64,000 nt of DNA from Lunularia cruciata (lineage: Eukaryota > Streptophyta > Marchantiopsida > Lunulariales > Lunulariaceae). The DNA is taken from contig OX419756.1 in NCBI GenBank assembly GCA_948567375.1, forward strand, positions 1,183,001 to 1,247,000, given 5' to 3'. The translations under genes were made by a program, and so were the position numbers. The notes beneath the pieces are model-generated. The model worked only from the letters and a program-made list of their open reading frames with translations, made no database searches and was not told the origin of the DNA. This document shows, piece by piece, positions 22,150-34,163 of this stretch. Numbering within the stretch: position 1 is the stretch's first letter; each line of letters starts with the position of its first letter.

Positions 22150-24013
22150 ATCTGTACATATTTTATAGACAGCTTCGGGTTGGGTTAGGATGAGGGCACT
22201 GGTTGCTTGTATGACCTGATCCTTTACGATTCCCACATAAGGGGACATACCCAATTTTCCGTCTTAGCTCCAGATAGTTTGGAGACCAATGTCCCATGGA
22301 GCCACAATTATAACATGCCCTTAGTGCAATATTTTGGGGTTGATTTTGGTTGCCCATCGGTGGTCTTCATGGAGGAGCATTGGTGTTATACTCCCTTGGT
22401 CTATACCTTGGACCATGGTACAATGTGCTTGCTTGAGGCTGCACCTCTTCAGTTTGGTACACTGCCTCTTCTTCCTCTTCTTGGTTCCATCCTGGAACCC
22501 AATCAATCTGGGAATGCATTACGAGTATTGCATTCCCTGTTTGCATTGTTTGACTTGCCACACGTAGGGCACCATACATTTGATCTACCAAATGAAGAAG
22601 GCTTTTGTTGGTCCTTCACCCCAATCTTTTGGATCTTAAAATCCACAAACTCTTTTATAAGAGTGTCTAGCTACTATCCGCTTTATGTACACTCTTTGCT
22701 GGCAGTGTCAATGGTTTCTTTCCTCTGTGTCTTCATATTCTTCTTGGCTTTGACTCTTCTTTGGATTTTGAAGAAGAACTTGAAGATATGGAGGATTCCT
22801 CCAAAGAAGGGGATGTACTGCAAGAAGCTCTTTGTCTAGGCTTCTTGCCTTTCTTCTCCAATTCCTTTGGTTACTAGAAGAATGAGAATGAGCCGCCTCG
22901 TATCGGGTGATGTGTTTGAGAACTTTGTCCAAGGAAGTTACATTCCTCTCCCTGGCAAAGATATGGATCTTTGGTGATAGTCTTCCAAGGAACCAGGTAA
23001 TGGCTTGGGCATCGGAGTAACCCACCACACCAGATTGCTCCAAGACACGGTTCAGAAGGGCCATGAACCGCTCAAAGTAGTCTCTCAACTTCTTCTTCTT
23101 TCCTTTGAGATCGTTGAGAGCTGCGAAGACACTTGCATCATAATCAACTTCCCAGAATCATTCCAGGAAATTGTTTCTCAAGTTTGCCCAATCTGCTGGT
23201 ATGAATCCCTTTTGGGTTATGTGTGTGTACCAACTCTAAGCCTTCTTTTAGAGCAGACTTAGGAAGCTCTGCAAGCAATCCGTAGAGTCATGTTCTTTGT
23301 TGGCAAAGAAAATAACCTCAAATTCTTTGATGAATTCATCAAGGTCTTTGTCTTGTTTTGTCCCCTTATACTTCTGATAGGCATGTTGGGTGATAGGTAA
23401 CAAAGTCATTGTTTGGCTCTAAGGAATCTGCTATGGTAAGGTTGAACTTGATGGACCTGAGGAATTGACTGGTATTGAAGTCATGTTGACAGTCCAAGGG
23501 TTCCAATTGGTCAAGTTCAAAGTGGAGTCTTCATTGATAGATTTTTCTTCTCTGATGGTGTCGACTTTGATTGGAAATGGAGTAAGAGGTTCAACATTTT
23601 TAGAGTGCTCTCAAAAATTCCCTCGAGCCAACCAAGTAATTTTTTGTAAGAGATGTTGGCACTCTTCTTCCGTTAAGATTTGTGTTGTCCTTTCATGAAT
23701 AAATTTATTTATAAATTTGACTTCCTTTACATCTTTAGGAGAAGTCAGTGTATTGGTCATACCAAGTATGTTTGCCTGTTGGTATCTTTCTTCTTCTTGG
23801 AAGCTGGGGATCAAAGTATCCTTGCCACCTGCCTTCCCATTTCTTTTGTTTGAGTTCTCACAAGGCTTCTTGAACTTCATGAAGAAGTTGAAAATCCAAC
23901 ACCTCTTGTTCAATTTCATCAAAAGTTGATTGAATCTTTTGGCATTCTTCCTCTTCACGGTGCAAAGTTTGTCTTCAAACTCTCTCTTCCCATTTTTCTC
24001 TCAATGCAGACAT
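22150..24013 (-). pseudogene. gag: L-3 gag (3' end cut by L-1)
   Basis: Starts at the ATG 24013 in the same context as L-1 gag. 22708-23088 holds the capsid-like block (YFERFMALLNRVLEQSGVVGY, ITWFLGRLSPKI). CYNCGSMGHWSPN, with the last Cys of the knuckle changed to Tyr, and CGNRKGSGHTSNQC, with the second Cys changed to Arg, show two damaged zinc knuckles near 22190-22330. Multiple frameshifts. The sequence matches L-1 gag to tctgtacatatttt near 22151, where the L-1 insertion begins. Confidence 0.78.
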
Positions 24014-24076
24014 TCATATTGGTTCCAAACCCAATTTACAATTTGGCTTTGTATTCTTCCACTTCCAAGATTTGTA

Positions 24077-24094
24077 TCCTTGGCAACGGTGCCA
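24077..24094 (-). promoter_or_regulatory. Primer binding site of L-3
   Basis: Minus strand TGGCACCGTTGCCAAGGA, three differences from the tRNA-Asp type site. Confidence 0.8.
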
Positions 24095-24101
24095 AAAATC
24101 A

Positions 24102-27100
24102 TGTGACAACCCAACAAATATCAGTTTTACGGTAATCAAGTAAGTAAAATTTTTTCTTGCAGAGATATGAGTCAGAATTGGTCAAACACAAAGACAAATG
24201 GTAACAAGTAGTTCTTCTTGGTTGCATCTTTAGTCCCTCAGGTAGAAACAAGCACTAATTTGCAGTCTCATCACAACAATTTGTCACTCACTAATCATAA
24301 TACTTCAAATATGTCTAAAACAATCTTGATTGTGATGATTTTGTCCATCCCAAAATGGCTACTTGTTTGTAAGACCACTTCATCTTAGAATCTTGTTTCA
24401 CCCCTCCACTAAAGGCATAACTTCCTCAATCAAAATTGCTTCACATCAACTCAGCATTGCACTCACAAATGAAAATACTACCAACACTACAATTCTTCTC
24501 AGATCTGTTAAGGCATTGCTTCGATCGCACTTCACTTAGGATCAAACACACAAAATGAATATCAAGGCCATGGAATGCAACACCCAACATGCACATTGAC
24601 TTGCACTTCAAAATTCTCATACCACTCACAAATACAAACACAAAATTGATACTCGAGATTAAGCTCAAGCGACAAGCACTAAACTCAACACTTTACTTTA
24701 TCTATTCTCAAGAATAATGAACATTGAACAACATTTTACTACAAAGGCCTCTTTTAATAGGCTGAGCACTTGACAGTTATCTAACTTCCTAAATTGCTTC
24801 CTAATGACTTTACCAACCTGCAGATCCAAAATGACAATGCACCTCTTCATATATACCTCTTCCTACCTCAAAATTGATCCTAATTCAATCCAATGTCTAC
24901 CTTGACTTTGGCTTCTTAACCCAAGGTAACTTCTTGTACTTCTCTGTCTTCAAGTTTATCTACTATCACTAAATCTTCTACCAATTCCACTACTTCTTCT
25001 CTCTGAACTACAATTGAGGTCATGGGTACACTATTTACATCATTATCTACTAACCCATTCTTTTCTACTATCTCAGTTAACTCACCCAAAGACACTTGTA
25101 CTCCTACTTCTCTAACTTTGGACTTCATCTCTAACTTCATGGTACTATGAAGTCTCTCTAATTCCAAATGTACAAAGTCCAACCTGAGACACACATGGTC
25201 TCTTGCTTCTAATATCTTCCTATCTACTTGATCTCTCAAGCAAATCAACAAATCAACTTGTTTAATTCAATGTCCTTTGCTTTCTTCTTTCTCATTTCCT
25301 GACAAACAACTTCAATTCATGTAGTCTTGCTTCCTCCAATTGAACTTCATACATCATCCCTAGCATTGCCTTCATTCTTATAGTGACCTCTTTGATTTCC
25401 TCCCGCCTTGGCATTTGTAGCTTCTCTCTCTTTGCTAACAACTCCTCTCAATTCATCTTCACCTCATCTTCCAACTCAGCCTTCAACGCTTCTTTTTCCT
25501 TCACACTATGCCGGAGCTATTCTTCCATTCCTTTGACTAACCCATGCAATCACTCTTCTTCTCTATCTTGTGTGGCTAACTCCTATTGCCAAGCCTGATT
25601 CTTCTCAGCTGCAAATGCTTTCAAACTCTCCAACTCTTGTCCCATGACAATAGCCATTTCCTTCAAATGTATAACTTCTGCTTGAATATCACACACTTCT
25701 GCCCGCAAGGCCTCAAACTTCACCAACTACTCCTTCCAATCTTCTTCTTGCTTTGCCATGGCTTTGCCTCTCTTCACAAAGTCTTTTTTTAGACTCTCAA
25801 TTTCCTTCCTCCTCAGCTCTACGTGCTCTACTAACTCACGCTCTCCCTGACTCAAATTTCTTCTCAACTCTGAATTTGCATCACTCATGTATTGCACTAC
25901 TGCCAATTCATCTTTCACTCTTGAGTGATCTCTCTTCAAGTCTTCTCTCTTCCTTTGCAATTGCAATAGCAATGGAACAACTACTTGCAGCAAGTACTCT
26001 ACCCCATCAAAGACTTGTAAGCTCTCAACTTGCTTTGGCTCTTCACTTCTTACTTCTTCTGCTGGAGCTTTACTCCAAAGTCTTAATCTTCTAATTCTCA
26101 GAGGTTCTTCATCTGAACTTTCTCCCTCTTCTACTACCGGACTACATTGCTTGCTTCTACCCCCACAATAGTAACACTTCTTCTCCCTCTTCTACCCCAC
26201 TGAACTTCCGCCTTTGGCTCAGCCTCCATAGTTTCTTCTATCTCCATGGTGGGTAATTTGTGACACATGTTTCCTCTTTCTTCCATTTAGATCGATTGCC
26301 ACATGGAACTCTTGTTCTTCTTTATCAGCATCATCTCTTCCTTGTTGTTGAACTTCCACCTCCCCTTTGCTTCCACTACTCGATGCTTCACTTCATAGCA
26401 TCAACTCCGGTGGTTCTTCTTCTTCCAAGTCTTTTTATTGTACTCCTATGCTCCCAATCCCTCATCAAGCACAATGACTTCTTGCCTTGGGTTCACCTTC
26501 CTCACCTTCTTCTTAACTGGTGACAAACTCTCCTCCAAATGACTTTGCTTCCTTGTCTCTGGGATGGGCATTGCTTAGATATTGCCTTGTGTATGCATAG
26601 TGCTCATCACTACTTTGGATATGTTATTGTTCCTTGTCATTTGCAATCTTTTGTAAGTCTGGATGAAAGTACGACACCATCTTTCTTTGCTTAGACTCCT
26701 TCATCAAATTCAATCTGAAGTAGAAATGGACAGCAAACTGCACCAAATAGTAAGGCGCATCTTGCTTTCTTCAACTCCACACCATCTGCCGCATTCTTTG
26801 ATGAATGCACTTTGCCCAATTTACTGGCATGCCTACAAACATCTGGTGGAAGAAGACCGTCTGATGCAGCATTACATAAGTTGTGCGATTGGGCTTGAAG
26901 AGTGCTATCATCACCCTAAAGATGCTTTGCCTGGGTCTTGATAGTTATTTACCTTGTATCTGTTCTTTGTGCATGGCGCCATAAACAAATTGCAAATCTC
27001 ATTCGTCTACTCCGTAGACTCTCCTTTCTTGAGAAATGTTGGCCCAATTTCCTCACCGGCTTCTCTTCCCAATACCAACCTCCAATCCGACTCTACCCAT

Positions 27101-27893
27101 TGAGCCAGATTGCCTCTCTTCCCTTTATTCTCAAGTCCTTCCTCATAATCACTTGATGCTACTTCTGCCACGAACCTTGGAAAACTCAAATTCTAGTTCC
27201 ATGCCAAAAAGTCAAAGTCTAATAAGGACTGCAATCTGAGCTATCATATCTAATCTTCAAATCACTAGATTTTGCACACCAAGTGAAGGACTCTTCTTCT
27301 CACCCTTCTTTGGCATTGTGCAATCTCTAACATGTTGTATTTGAAAAATAATTCTACTGTCTCTTGGTCTTGAGATCCTAACTACTTCAGACTTGTTAAA
27401 CACATGACCCACTTCTCTACATGCACTCCTTTGGTTTGACTACTCAGTGGCTTAGGATATTTCAGGGACATTTCAAAATCCCCTTGACAAAGTCCCAATT
27501 TTATAGTTCCTTGTTGATCAGCCATTCCTCCATTGTTCATCATTGAAATACACCCTTTTTTCATGACTTCTTCTTAGCATTATCCAAGTTAGTGGTTCAC
27601 GCCTTGTCTATTGTTCCTTTGCTTGTACTTTCTTAATTTTCCCCTTCAAACGGAAGTTGTTATGCCATTGGGTTGATCACTCTAAGACAAAGTGCCCTTA
27701 CTTTGGATGTCTCTTGGCTCGTTCTGATCCAAGTACTTTGCTTTTGACTTGGAGTCACGTTACTTTGGGTTTCAACCCAAAGACACCATTCTTCTCCTTC
27801 CAATGCCATTTAGGTTCAATACGACTTTGTTTATACACTTCTTCTTCAAAATTGCATAGAAACTCAAAAAGAATGAAAAGTGTGGGTACCACA
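24102..27893 (-). repeat. 5' LTR of L-3 (3792 bp, divergent subtype)
   Basis: Bounded by TGTGGTACCCACA (27893) and TTGTCACA (24102), clearly more diverged from the L-1/L-2/L-6 LTRs but of the same length and layout. A TATA-like TATAAAAT at 27498-27505 lies 34 bases (not 27) before the LTR-ORF ATG. Confidence 0.85.
24880..27471 (-). pseudogene. LTR-ORF copy in L-3, divergent and heavily broken
   Basis: About 864 codons long from the ATG 27471 (MSLKYPKPLSS, matching MSSNFPLPLRS of other copies) to the stop at 24880 after KVKVDIGLN. Recognisable blocks: WVESDWRLVLGREAG (27007-27189); the region around 26660-26960; a coiled-coil stretch (25727-25993: LQRKREDLKRDHSRVKDEL); and the tail 24916-25251 (DQVDRKILEARDHVCLRLDF, GVQVSLGELTEIVEKNG). 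The size is the same as in other subtypes despite strong sequence divergence. Confidence 0.6.
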
Positions 27894-28077
27894 CCTTCTT
27901 TGGGTTGGTTCTTTTGTAGGCTCCCTCCGAGTACTTCCTCTTTTGACCCAAAATTAACTTCTTTGGGTTTACTCTGTAGACACATGAGTCCATTCTTTTC
28001 TTCTTCCTTTGGCCGCAATTTGGCTTCCTGAATGCACATCTTCTTGAAAACTCATAAAAAAAAACATTATGGGTACA
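27894..28077 (-). repeat. Stub of the L-4 3' LTR (first 184 bp)
   Basis: Minus strand begins TGTACCCATAATG after the polypurine tract (TGTGGTACCCACA in other copies) and aligns with the first part of other L LTRs until L-3 interrupts it at 27894. Confidence 0.8.
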
Positions 28078-28090
28078 TACCCCCTCTTTC
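28078..28090 (-). promoter_or_regulatory. Polypurine tract of L-4
   Basis: Minus strand GAAAGAGGGGGTA directly before the 3' LTR. Confidence 0.8.
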
Positions 28091-29367
28091 AAATGTGGTC
28101 ATCCTTGCAAACACCGGCTTTGGCTTCTTTATACAAGTTTGGGTCCATGGTCAAATATTTTTGAACTCTCCACTCATTCACTTGAGTGGCAAATGGATTT
28201 CCCTCCAAGTCTATAAGTTGGATAAAGCCATTATCATAGATATCAATTGCACAATATGGCCTCATCTACCTTAACTACAGCTTGCTTGGAAAACATATTT
28301 GGCAATTGTCATATAACAACACCAAATCACCCTCTTGAATAGCAACAAGCTTTATTTGCTTATTGTGCCTTACTTTTTGTTGCTCTTGTATTGCCTTCAT
28401 GGCTTGCATTGAATCATCTCTTTTCTCTTCTAACCACATCAGTTGATGGATCCAAAGATCCTAACTTTCTTCCTCCAACAATAGTTCCTCACATATGATC
28501 TGATATGTTGGTACTTCAAATTCAACTAGTAGTATGGGATGCAATCCATAGGTCAGGAAATATGGAGTTTGTTTGGTTGAAATTTTTTTGGTGGTTCTAT
28601 ATGCCCACAAAGCTGCATATAACTTTGTGTCCCAATTGTAGGCATAATTGACAAGCATCTTATTTAAAATTTTGCACAACAATCCATTTGCTTTCTCCAT
28701 TAGGTCATTCACTTTTGGATTGTAAGGGCACAGTCTTCTGATGTTTAATTTGAAAGTACTTGGTTAACTCTCTTCCACCATGGAGTTCAAAAAATGAGTC
28801 CCCTAATCACTGACCAATTCCAAAGGACATTCATAACACGACATGATGTTTTGGAAGAAAAATTTGTGATTGTTTCCACATCATCTCTCCGAGTTGCCTT
28901 GGCTTCAACCATCTTGGTAGCATAATCAATACACACCAAGACGTATCTCTTCCTTGTGAATCTGTCACCGGTTGAATTGGAACTACAAAATCAATTCCAC
29001 ATTTCTCGAATGGAACCAATGACACAATTGGTCTTAGAGGCCATTGGGAAGTAGCCATTAACTTTCTTGTTCTTTGATAGGCATCACAACTTTGGATATG
29101 GGTGTGCATATCCTTGAACATCATAGGCCACTAACCTTGATGAAAGAATCTTCTTTACAGTATTCTTTAGGGCATAGTGTCCTCTTGGTGCTTCCAAGTG
29201 TAAGGACTCAATTAATGCTCCAACTTTGTATGCCTCCAAGCATCTCCAAAGTACTTCATCTTTGCCCGTTTTAAACAAGATGTTGTGTTTTAACTGGTAC
29301 GGTTCCATCTTCCTAATAAAGACTACACTCTGATTTGGGTGCAATCCCTCAAGACAATAGCAAGTAT
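28091..29367 (-). pseudogene. pol: L-4 integrase
   Basis: Pieces in order on the minus strand: a zinc-binding region near 29084-29340 (APRGHYALKNTVKK); KCGIDFVVPIQPV (first Asp) in 28831-29124; NDLMEKANGLLCKILNK and TPYFLTYGLHPIL in 28461-28712; then a C-terminal stretch before the PPT. Frameshifts throughout. Its 5' neighbour, the RNase H, is displaced to 44602 by the L-5 insertion. Confidence 0.78.
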
Positions 29368-29379
29368 TGTGGTAGCCAC

Positions 29380-29743
29380 TCATATTTAAGCAATTGTGGG
29401 AAGACAACAAGCTGTACAAGAGGCAGCTGAATTCAGCCCTCAAGAAAGTAAGGTCAATGTCAAAGAAAGACATGCCCGCTATATATCATATTGAGCAAGA
29501 AGATCTAGAATCTCCCGAGGTCGATGTGGAGATTGCAGGGTGCATGATCACATTGATACCCATTGATTCGGGTTTTGGTGTGAATGTCATGACCAAAGAT
29601 ACTGCAAATTGACTGGGGTATCATACGTTTGAGCCAACACCACGAGTCTTGAAATTGCAGACCAAACCAGGAGACATCAAACATAACCATGATCGTTGGA
29701 GAGGTGCACTTCAAGTTGAACTACATTGTGTTTTTGACCAATG
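29380..29743 (+). pseudogene. gag-pol: L-5 gag end and protease N-terminal half
   Basis: Reads FKQLWEDNKLYKRQ (gag tail as in L-1), IEQEDLESPEVDVEI, then the protease active site IPIDSGFGVNVM (DSG kept) and a stop shortly after. Cut at 29743 by the L-6 LTR; the second half resumes at 33463. Confidence 0.78.
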
Positions 29744-30536
29744 TGTGACAACCTGACAAATATCACTTTTGTGGTAATCGGGTAAGTAAAGTTTGTTCCC
29801 GTAGAGATACAAGTCAGAATTGGTCAAATACAAAGCAAAGTAACAATTTCAGTTCTTCTTGAGTTCTTCTTTAGTCTCTCAGGTAGAAACCACACCTAGA
29901 AGAGAGTAACAAGCATTGACTCGCAGTCTTGTCACGAATTAACACTCCATAATCACAACTCCATCAAATCTTTCCAAACAATCTTGATTGTGATGATTCA
30001 GGCTCTCCCAAAAACGGCACTTCACTGCAAAACAACTTTGCCTCGGAATTGTGTTCCACCCCTCCACTGAAGGCACAACTTCCTCGATCAAAATTGCTTC
30101 ACATCAACTTCGCACAACACTCACAAATGTAGAATACTACCAACACTACAATTCCTCTCAGATCTATCAAGGCATTGCTTCAATTGCACCTCACTCAGGA
30201 TCAAACACACAGAATGAAGATCAAGGCTATGGAATCCAACATCCAACAAGCACACTAACTTGCACTTTGAATTTCTCCAAACACTCACAAACACAATTGC
30301 AAAGTTGATACTTGTAATCAAGCTCAAGCGATGAGCACTGCTTCACAGCACTTTGCTTTATCTATTCTCAAAAATTATGAGCACTGAACAACATTTGACT
30401 GCGAATGCTACTCTTAAATAGTGAAGCAATCGACAGTTCTAACAACTATACCGTTTTACAACAACTTTTCTAACCTGTAGATCCGAAATGACAATGCACC
30501 TCTTCATATCTGCCTCTTCAAATCTCAAATCTGTTA

Positions 30537-33052
30537 CTAATCCAATCCGATGTCTACTTCCTCCTTGGCTTTCAAACCCAAACCCGAAGTAACTTTACTT
30601 CCTATCACTTTTTCCTTGGGTTTCATATCTTCTACTTCTTCTACCAGATCCAGCAATTCTCTTTCCTGATCTGAAATTTCACTAGTGGGTAATCTATCTA
30701 ACTCCTTATCTCCCAACCCACTCTTCTCTAATGTCTCTGATGGCAACTCCAAAGACATTTGGACTCCTATGTTATCTACTTTGGGTTTTGCTCTAACATC
30801 CCTCCAAAGTTTATCTAGCTCTATTTTCACTAAGTCTAATCTAATTGAAATGTTATCTTCTACTTCTAAAATCTTTTTGTCTACACGAGTTCTTAACTTA
30901 ATCAGCAAGGCGTTCATATCTGTATCCTTTGCTTGTCTTTTCCTTGTCTCCTGCACCAACAACTTCAACTCGTGCAGTCTCGCTTCTTCAATTCAAACGC
31001 TGGCTTCTGTACTCAACATTGCGTTCACCCTGAGGACAATCTCCTTCAATGGCTCCAATCTTGTCTTCCTTTCTCGTTCCCGATCTGCAAGCCAGTCCTC
31101 TCGGTACATCGCCAACTCTACCTTGAACTCGGCTTTCACCGTCTCCTTCTCCTTCTCCTTCTGTACAACCTTCTCCTCCTGATTACGAAGTAACTCTCAT
31201 AATCTCTCTTCTTCCCTATACCGTGCAGCCAACTCTCTTTGCCAGAGTTGTTTCTTCTCTTCCATACTCTCCATTATCTATCGAGCTCTTGATCCTTCAC
31301 TGCTACCCTTGCCATAGCATGGATAAGTTCTACTCTTGAATCAGCAAACTGCTGCTTCAAATTTTGTAGTCAACTACTTGTCTCTCTCTTGCTATGTCAT
31401 TCTTCTTTGCAAGATCCTCACGATAGCTCACTTCCCTCTTCAGGTCTTCAATTACCTGACTTCTCTCTACTGCCTCCGCTTGCAGTACTTCCCTTTCCTC
31501 CTCACCGCGGGTTACACTCTTCTTCAACTCCGAGTTCTCTTCTTCTAATCTCGCCAACACCTTCAATACAGTCTTTACTTCTGGACAAGTTGACTGCATC
31601 TCCTTCTTCTTGTGCTCCAACTTCACCAACAATGGGCACACTACCTCTCACAGGTACTCTACTCCATCACTGGCAACTACTTCATCCCGCGGAGTGGTCT
31701 CTCTTCTCTCTTCGTGTTCTCCCAATACTCGCCTTCTTCTCTGCAGTCTTTGTATCGGAATCAATGCCTCACTACCCGAGCTTTCTTCTACCTCTTCCTT
31801 CACTCTACTTGGCCCCGCTTCACACTTTGCCTTACGTCGCGAGCAAACTCCTTGTTGTAATGCAACCTTCTTTTCCTCGGGCACAGTTACTTTGTCTTCC
31901 AGCGGTGTGTTGTCTTCGGCTTCCAACTTGGCTTGCACTTCTTCTTTGTATTGTTCAGCCGCTAGTGCCGATGTCATCTCTCCACCTTCATCACTATCGC
32001 TGCTTGTACCTCCACTCTGCAACGTTAGCTCCGGCTCCTCCTTGTGTTCCGAGTCTTCCGTTTTGAGCTCGGCATCTCCTTCTGAGTCTTTATCCTCCAA
32101 CTCAATCACCACCATTCCTCACCTCGGGTTACTTCTCTGCATCTTCCAAGGTTTCTTGCTTTCTTTGGCTTCACCTTGCGGACCTCTCTTCTTTGTCAGG
32201 GTACTCATTGCGACCCCCACGTTCTTCCCTGTTTTTGCATAGTAGTCATTGGTGCTCCTGATCTGCAAGATGTATTGCTGCTCCTTGACATTGACCTCCT
32301 TTTGCTCATCAGGATGGAAGTGCAACACCATCCGAGTCCGCTCTACCGAGTTCAGCAAGTTGAGCCCAAGGTAGAAGTGTGCTGCAAATGGCACGATGTA
32401 GTGTGGAGGCGACTTATCCCGCAAATTCCACACCATTTTCCTTGTTCTCCCGTGAAAACAACTCGCCCAATTGATTGGTTCTCTCTGGCTTCAGGATAGC
32501 CATCAAAGCACTCACGATCCCTCTCTTCACAAGGTCTTTGTAGCTCTCAACCTTGTACCCATTCTTTGTTTGTTTTGATGAGAAGGCATCTCTCACCTCC
32601 TGGGTCTCTTGAGCTATCTCTCCTTTTCCCAAGAACGTGGCCCCCTACTCCGAGCCTGCTTCCTTCCCAAGTACAAGTCTCCAATCCGACTCTGTCCAGC
32701 AAGCCGGATTTCCTCTCTTCCCCTCTTCCTCGGGTCCATCGAGACACTTACTCTTGATGATTTCTGTCATGAATCCTGGAAAACTTACATTCCAGTTCCA
32801 TGCCAGAAATGTAATCCAAAGTCGGCTCAAGACTTTGATCCTTGCTATCACGTCTAACCTCCGAATCGCATGATTTCTCATTGCAAATTCGGAGTTCTTC
32901 TTCCCTCCTCCCATCTCTTCTACCTTCTCATTCTCTCTCGATTTCACTCTTGCGACTTCTCCCTTGCGCACTAACACGAGTCCAACTCTATTTCCCTTTC
33001 CCCAATCACCTACAAGACGACTCCTCAACGGTGAAGGAAAATTGCTCGACAT
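30537..33052 (-). pseudogene. LTR-ORF copy in L-6 (about 838 codons)
   Basis: From the ATG 33052 to the stop at 30537 (tail EEVDIGLD). The N-terminal frame is open 32645-33052 and runs through NHAIRRLDVIARIKVL, AWNWNVSFPGF and WTESDWRLVLGKEAG to a stop. 32414-32632 and 32119-32436 carry the globular block (with a short deletion around YVMKHQA), 31648-32115 the acidic block, 31357-31641 the coiled coil and 30537-30968 the tail. Belongs to the same subtype as L-2. Confidence 0.7.
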
Positions 33053-33071
33053 TTTGTCATTGCAAGTTTGA

Positions 33072-33079
33072 TTTTTATA
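33072..33079 (-). promoter_or_regulatory. TATA box in L-6 LTR
   Basis: TATAAAAA on the minus strand, 27 bases before the LTR-ORF ATG at 33052. Confidence 0.6.
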
Positions 33080-33462
33080 AAGTTGCACTTCTTTGTCTTC
33101 CATCACTTTGAGTTCCTACCGAGAAATCACACCTCCAACATGCACGTGTCACTATCAATCAACCTTCGCGTGTATGAGCTGCCAGTTTTCAAACGGCCCC
33201 TTGTTGAATTTCTCGCCCCGACAAAAGGTTGTTAGACTGTCTTTGCCTCGGGTTGAGCTCCCCCCGATCCGAAGACAATTTACTTTGGGTTGTATGCTAA
33301 CAAGGCATTTCCGAGTACTTCACTTTCTGACCCGAAGTCACTTTACTTTGGGTTTCATCCCGAAGACTCTTTTCTTCGCCTTCTTCGGCCATACAGGCGC
33401 AACCCGACTTCTCTATACACTTCTCCTTTATTCTGAAAAAAACAAAAAATGTGGGCATCACA

Positions 33463-34163
33463 TAGTGACCAAGATTGGTTACCCTCTATTGATTGGAAGA
33501 CCCTAGTTGTATAGTGCCCAAGTTGTGGTGGATTGGCACCAGAAGAAGCTCTGGTTCAAGGACATTTTGTCCAAAGTCCTGAAGTTGGTGATTGTGAGTT
33601 GGATGAAGGTTCCCCATCTCGGGGAAACTAGTTTGTCAAAAGATGAGGACAAATCCAAAGACTCATTGTCTTTGTCCTCAGACAAATCCAAAGACTCATT
33701 GTCTTCGTCCTCAGACAAATCCGAAGACAAGTCCAAGTAAATTACTTGGAATGCTACAAGATGGATGTCAAAGACAAAGATCCATATGACCTTACCTCAG
33801 GTGAACCTGACTTGAAGGAAGAGGGTTTGATGGCAGCTCGCCTTGGTTTAAGCTGAGTAAGCCATGTTGAAGGAGTCATCAACCCCGATGACTGTCAAGA
33901 TGTTGTTTTGACTGAAGGGAAAATTTTAAACATTTCAAAGACAGTCACTTCGGAGGAGTTGGCAGGATACACTACCCTGTTCATAGAATTCCAGGATGAA
34001 TTTTCCTGGTCTATTGATCAAATGCCGGGTATTCCATAAGAATTTGGAGAACACCGGATTGATTTGCTTGAAGGTGCAATTCCGGTTTGGTAGAGACAAT
34101 ACCGTTTGAACCCAAAGTACTCCCTTTTGGTGAAAGATGAAATCAACAAGTACTTAGGGGCCT
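33463..34163 (+). pseudogene. pol: L-5 protease C-terminal half and linker
   Basis: Continues L-5 after the L-6 insertion: GYPLLIGRP, VVVDWHQKKLWFKD, a Ser/Asp/Lys-rich repeated linker, then the segment leading to RT (MPGIP stop EFGEHRIDL). Stops at several places, including TGA at about 34161-34163 just before the RT block. Confidence 0.75.
33650..33735 (+). repeat. Tandem repeat of 42 bp, about two units, in the L-5 protease-RT linker
   Basis: The block aaatccaaagactcattg...tcctcagac is repeated head to tail and then begins a third time with changes. In frame it encodes repeated DKSKDSLS-type units. L-1 and L-4 have the same acidic linker without the expansion. Confidence 0.75.

Larger units (their letters stand above)
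22131..27893 (-). mobile_element. Ty3/gypsy retrotransposon L-3 (family L), gag and 5' LTR only
   Basis: Minus strand. Gag is cut at about 22131 by L-1; its pol and 3' LTR would lie beyond L-1, off the left edge. PBS and a complete 3792-bp 5' LTR are present. The outer LTR edge (27893) sits inside the 3' LTR of L-4, so L-3 inserted there; ccttc at 27894-27898 would be one copy of the target duplication. Confidence 0.82.
29744..33462 (-). mobile_element. Solo LTR L-6 (3719 bp) inside L-5 protease
   Basis: Complete LTR, TGTGATGCCCACA to TTGTCACA on the minus strand, splitting the L-5 protease. Flanks are caatg (29739-29743) and tagtg (33463-33467), which could both come from CAGTG by one transition each. 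No internal region is attached, so it is a solo LTR left by LTR-LTR recombination. Confidence 0.83.

Noticed and set aside
29340-29400. A head-to-head inversion breakpoint between two L elements
   Set aside because: The AGTAT duplication at 29363 and 44602 and the rejoining of L-4 across it show an insertion of L-5 in opposite orientation.
31389-32242. Long plus-strand frames rich in Ser/Leu/Pro
   Set aside because: Antisense shadows of the Glu/Lys-rich LTR-ORF of L-6; the composition follows from the complement.
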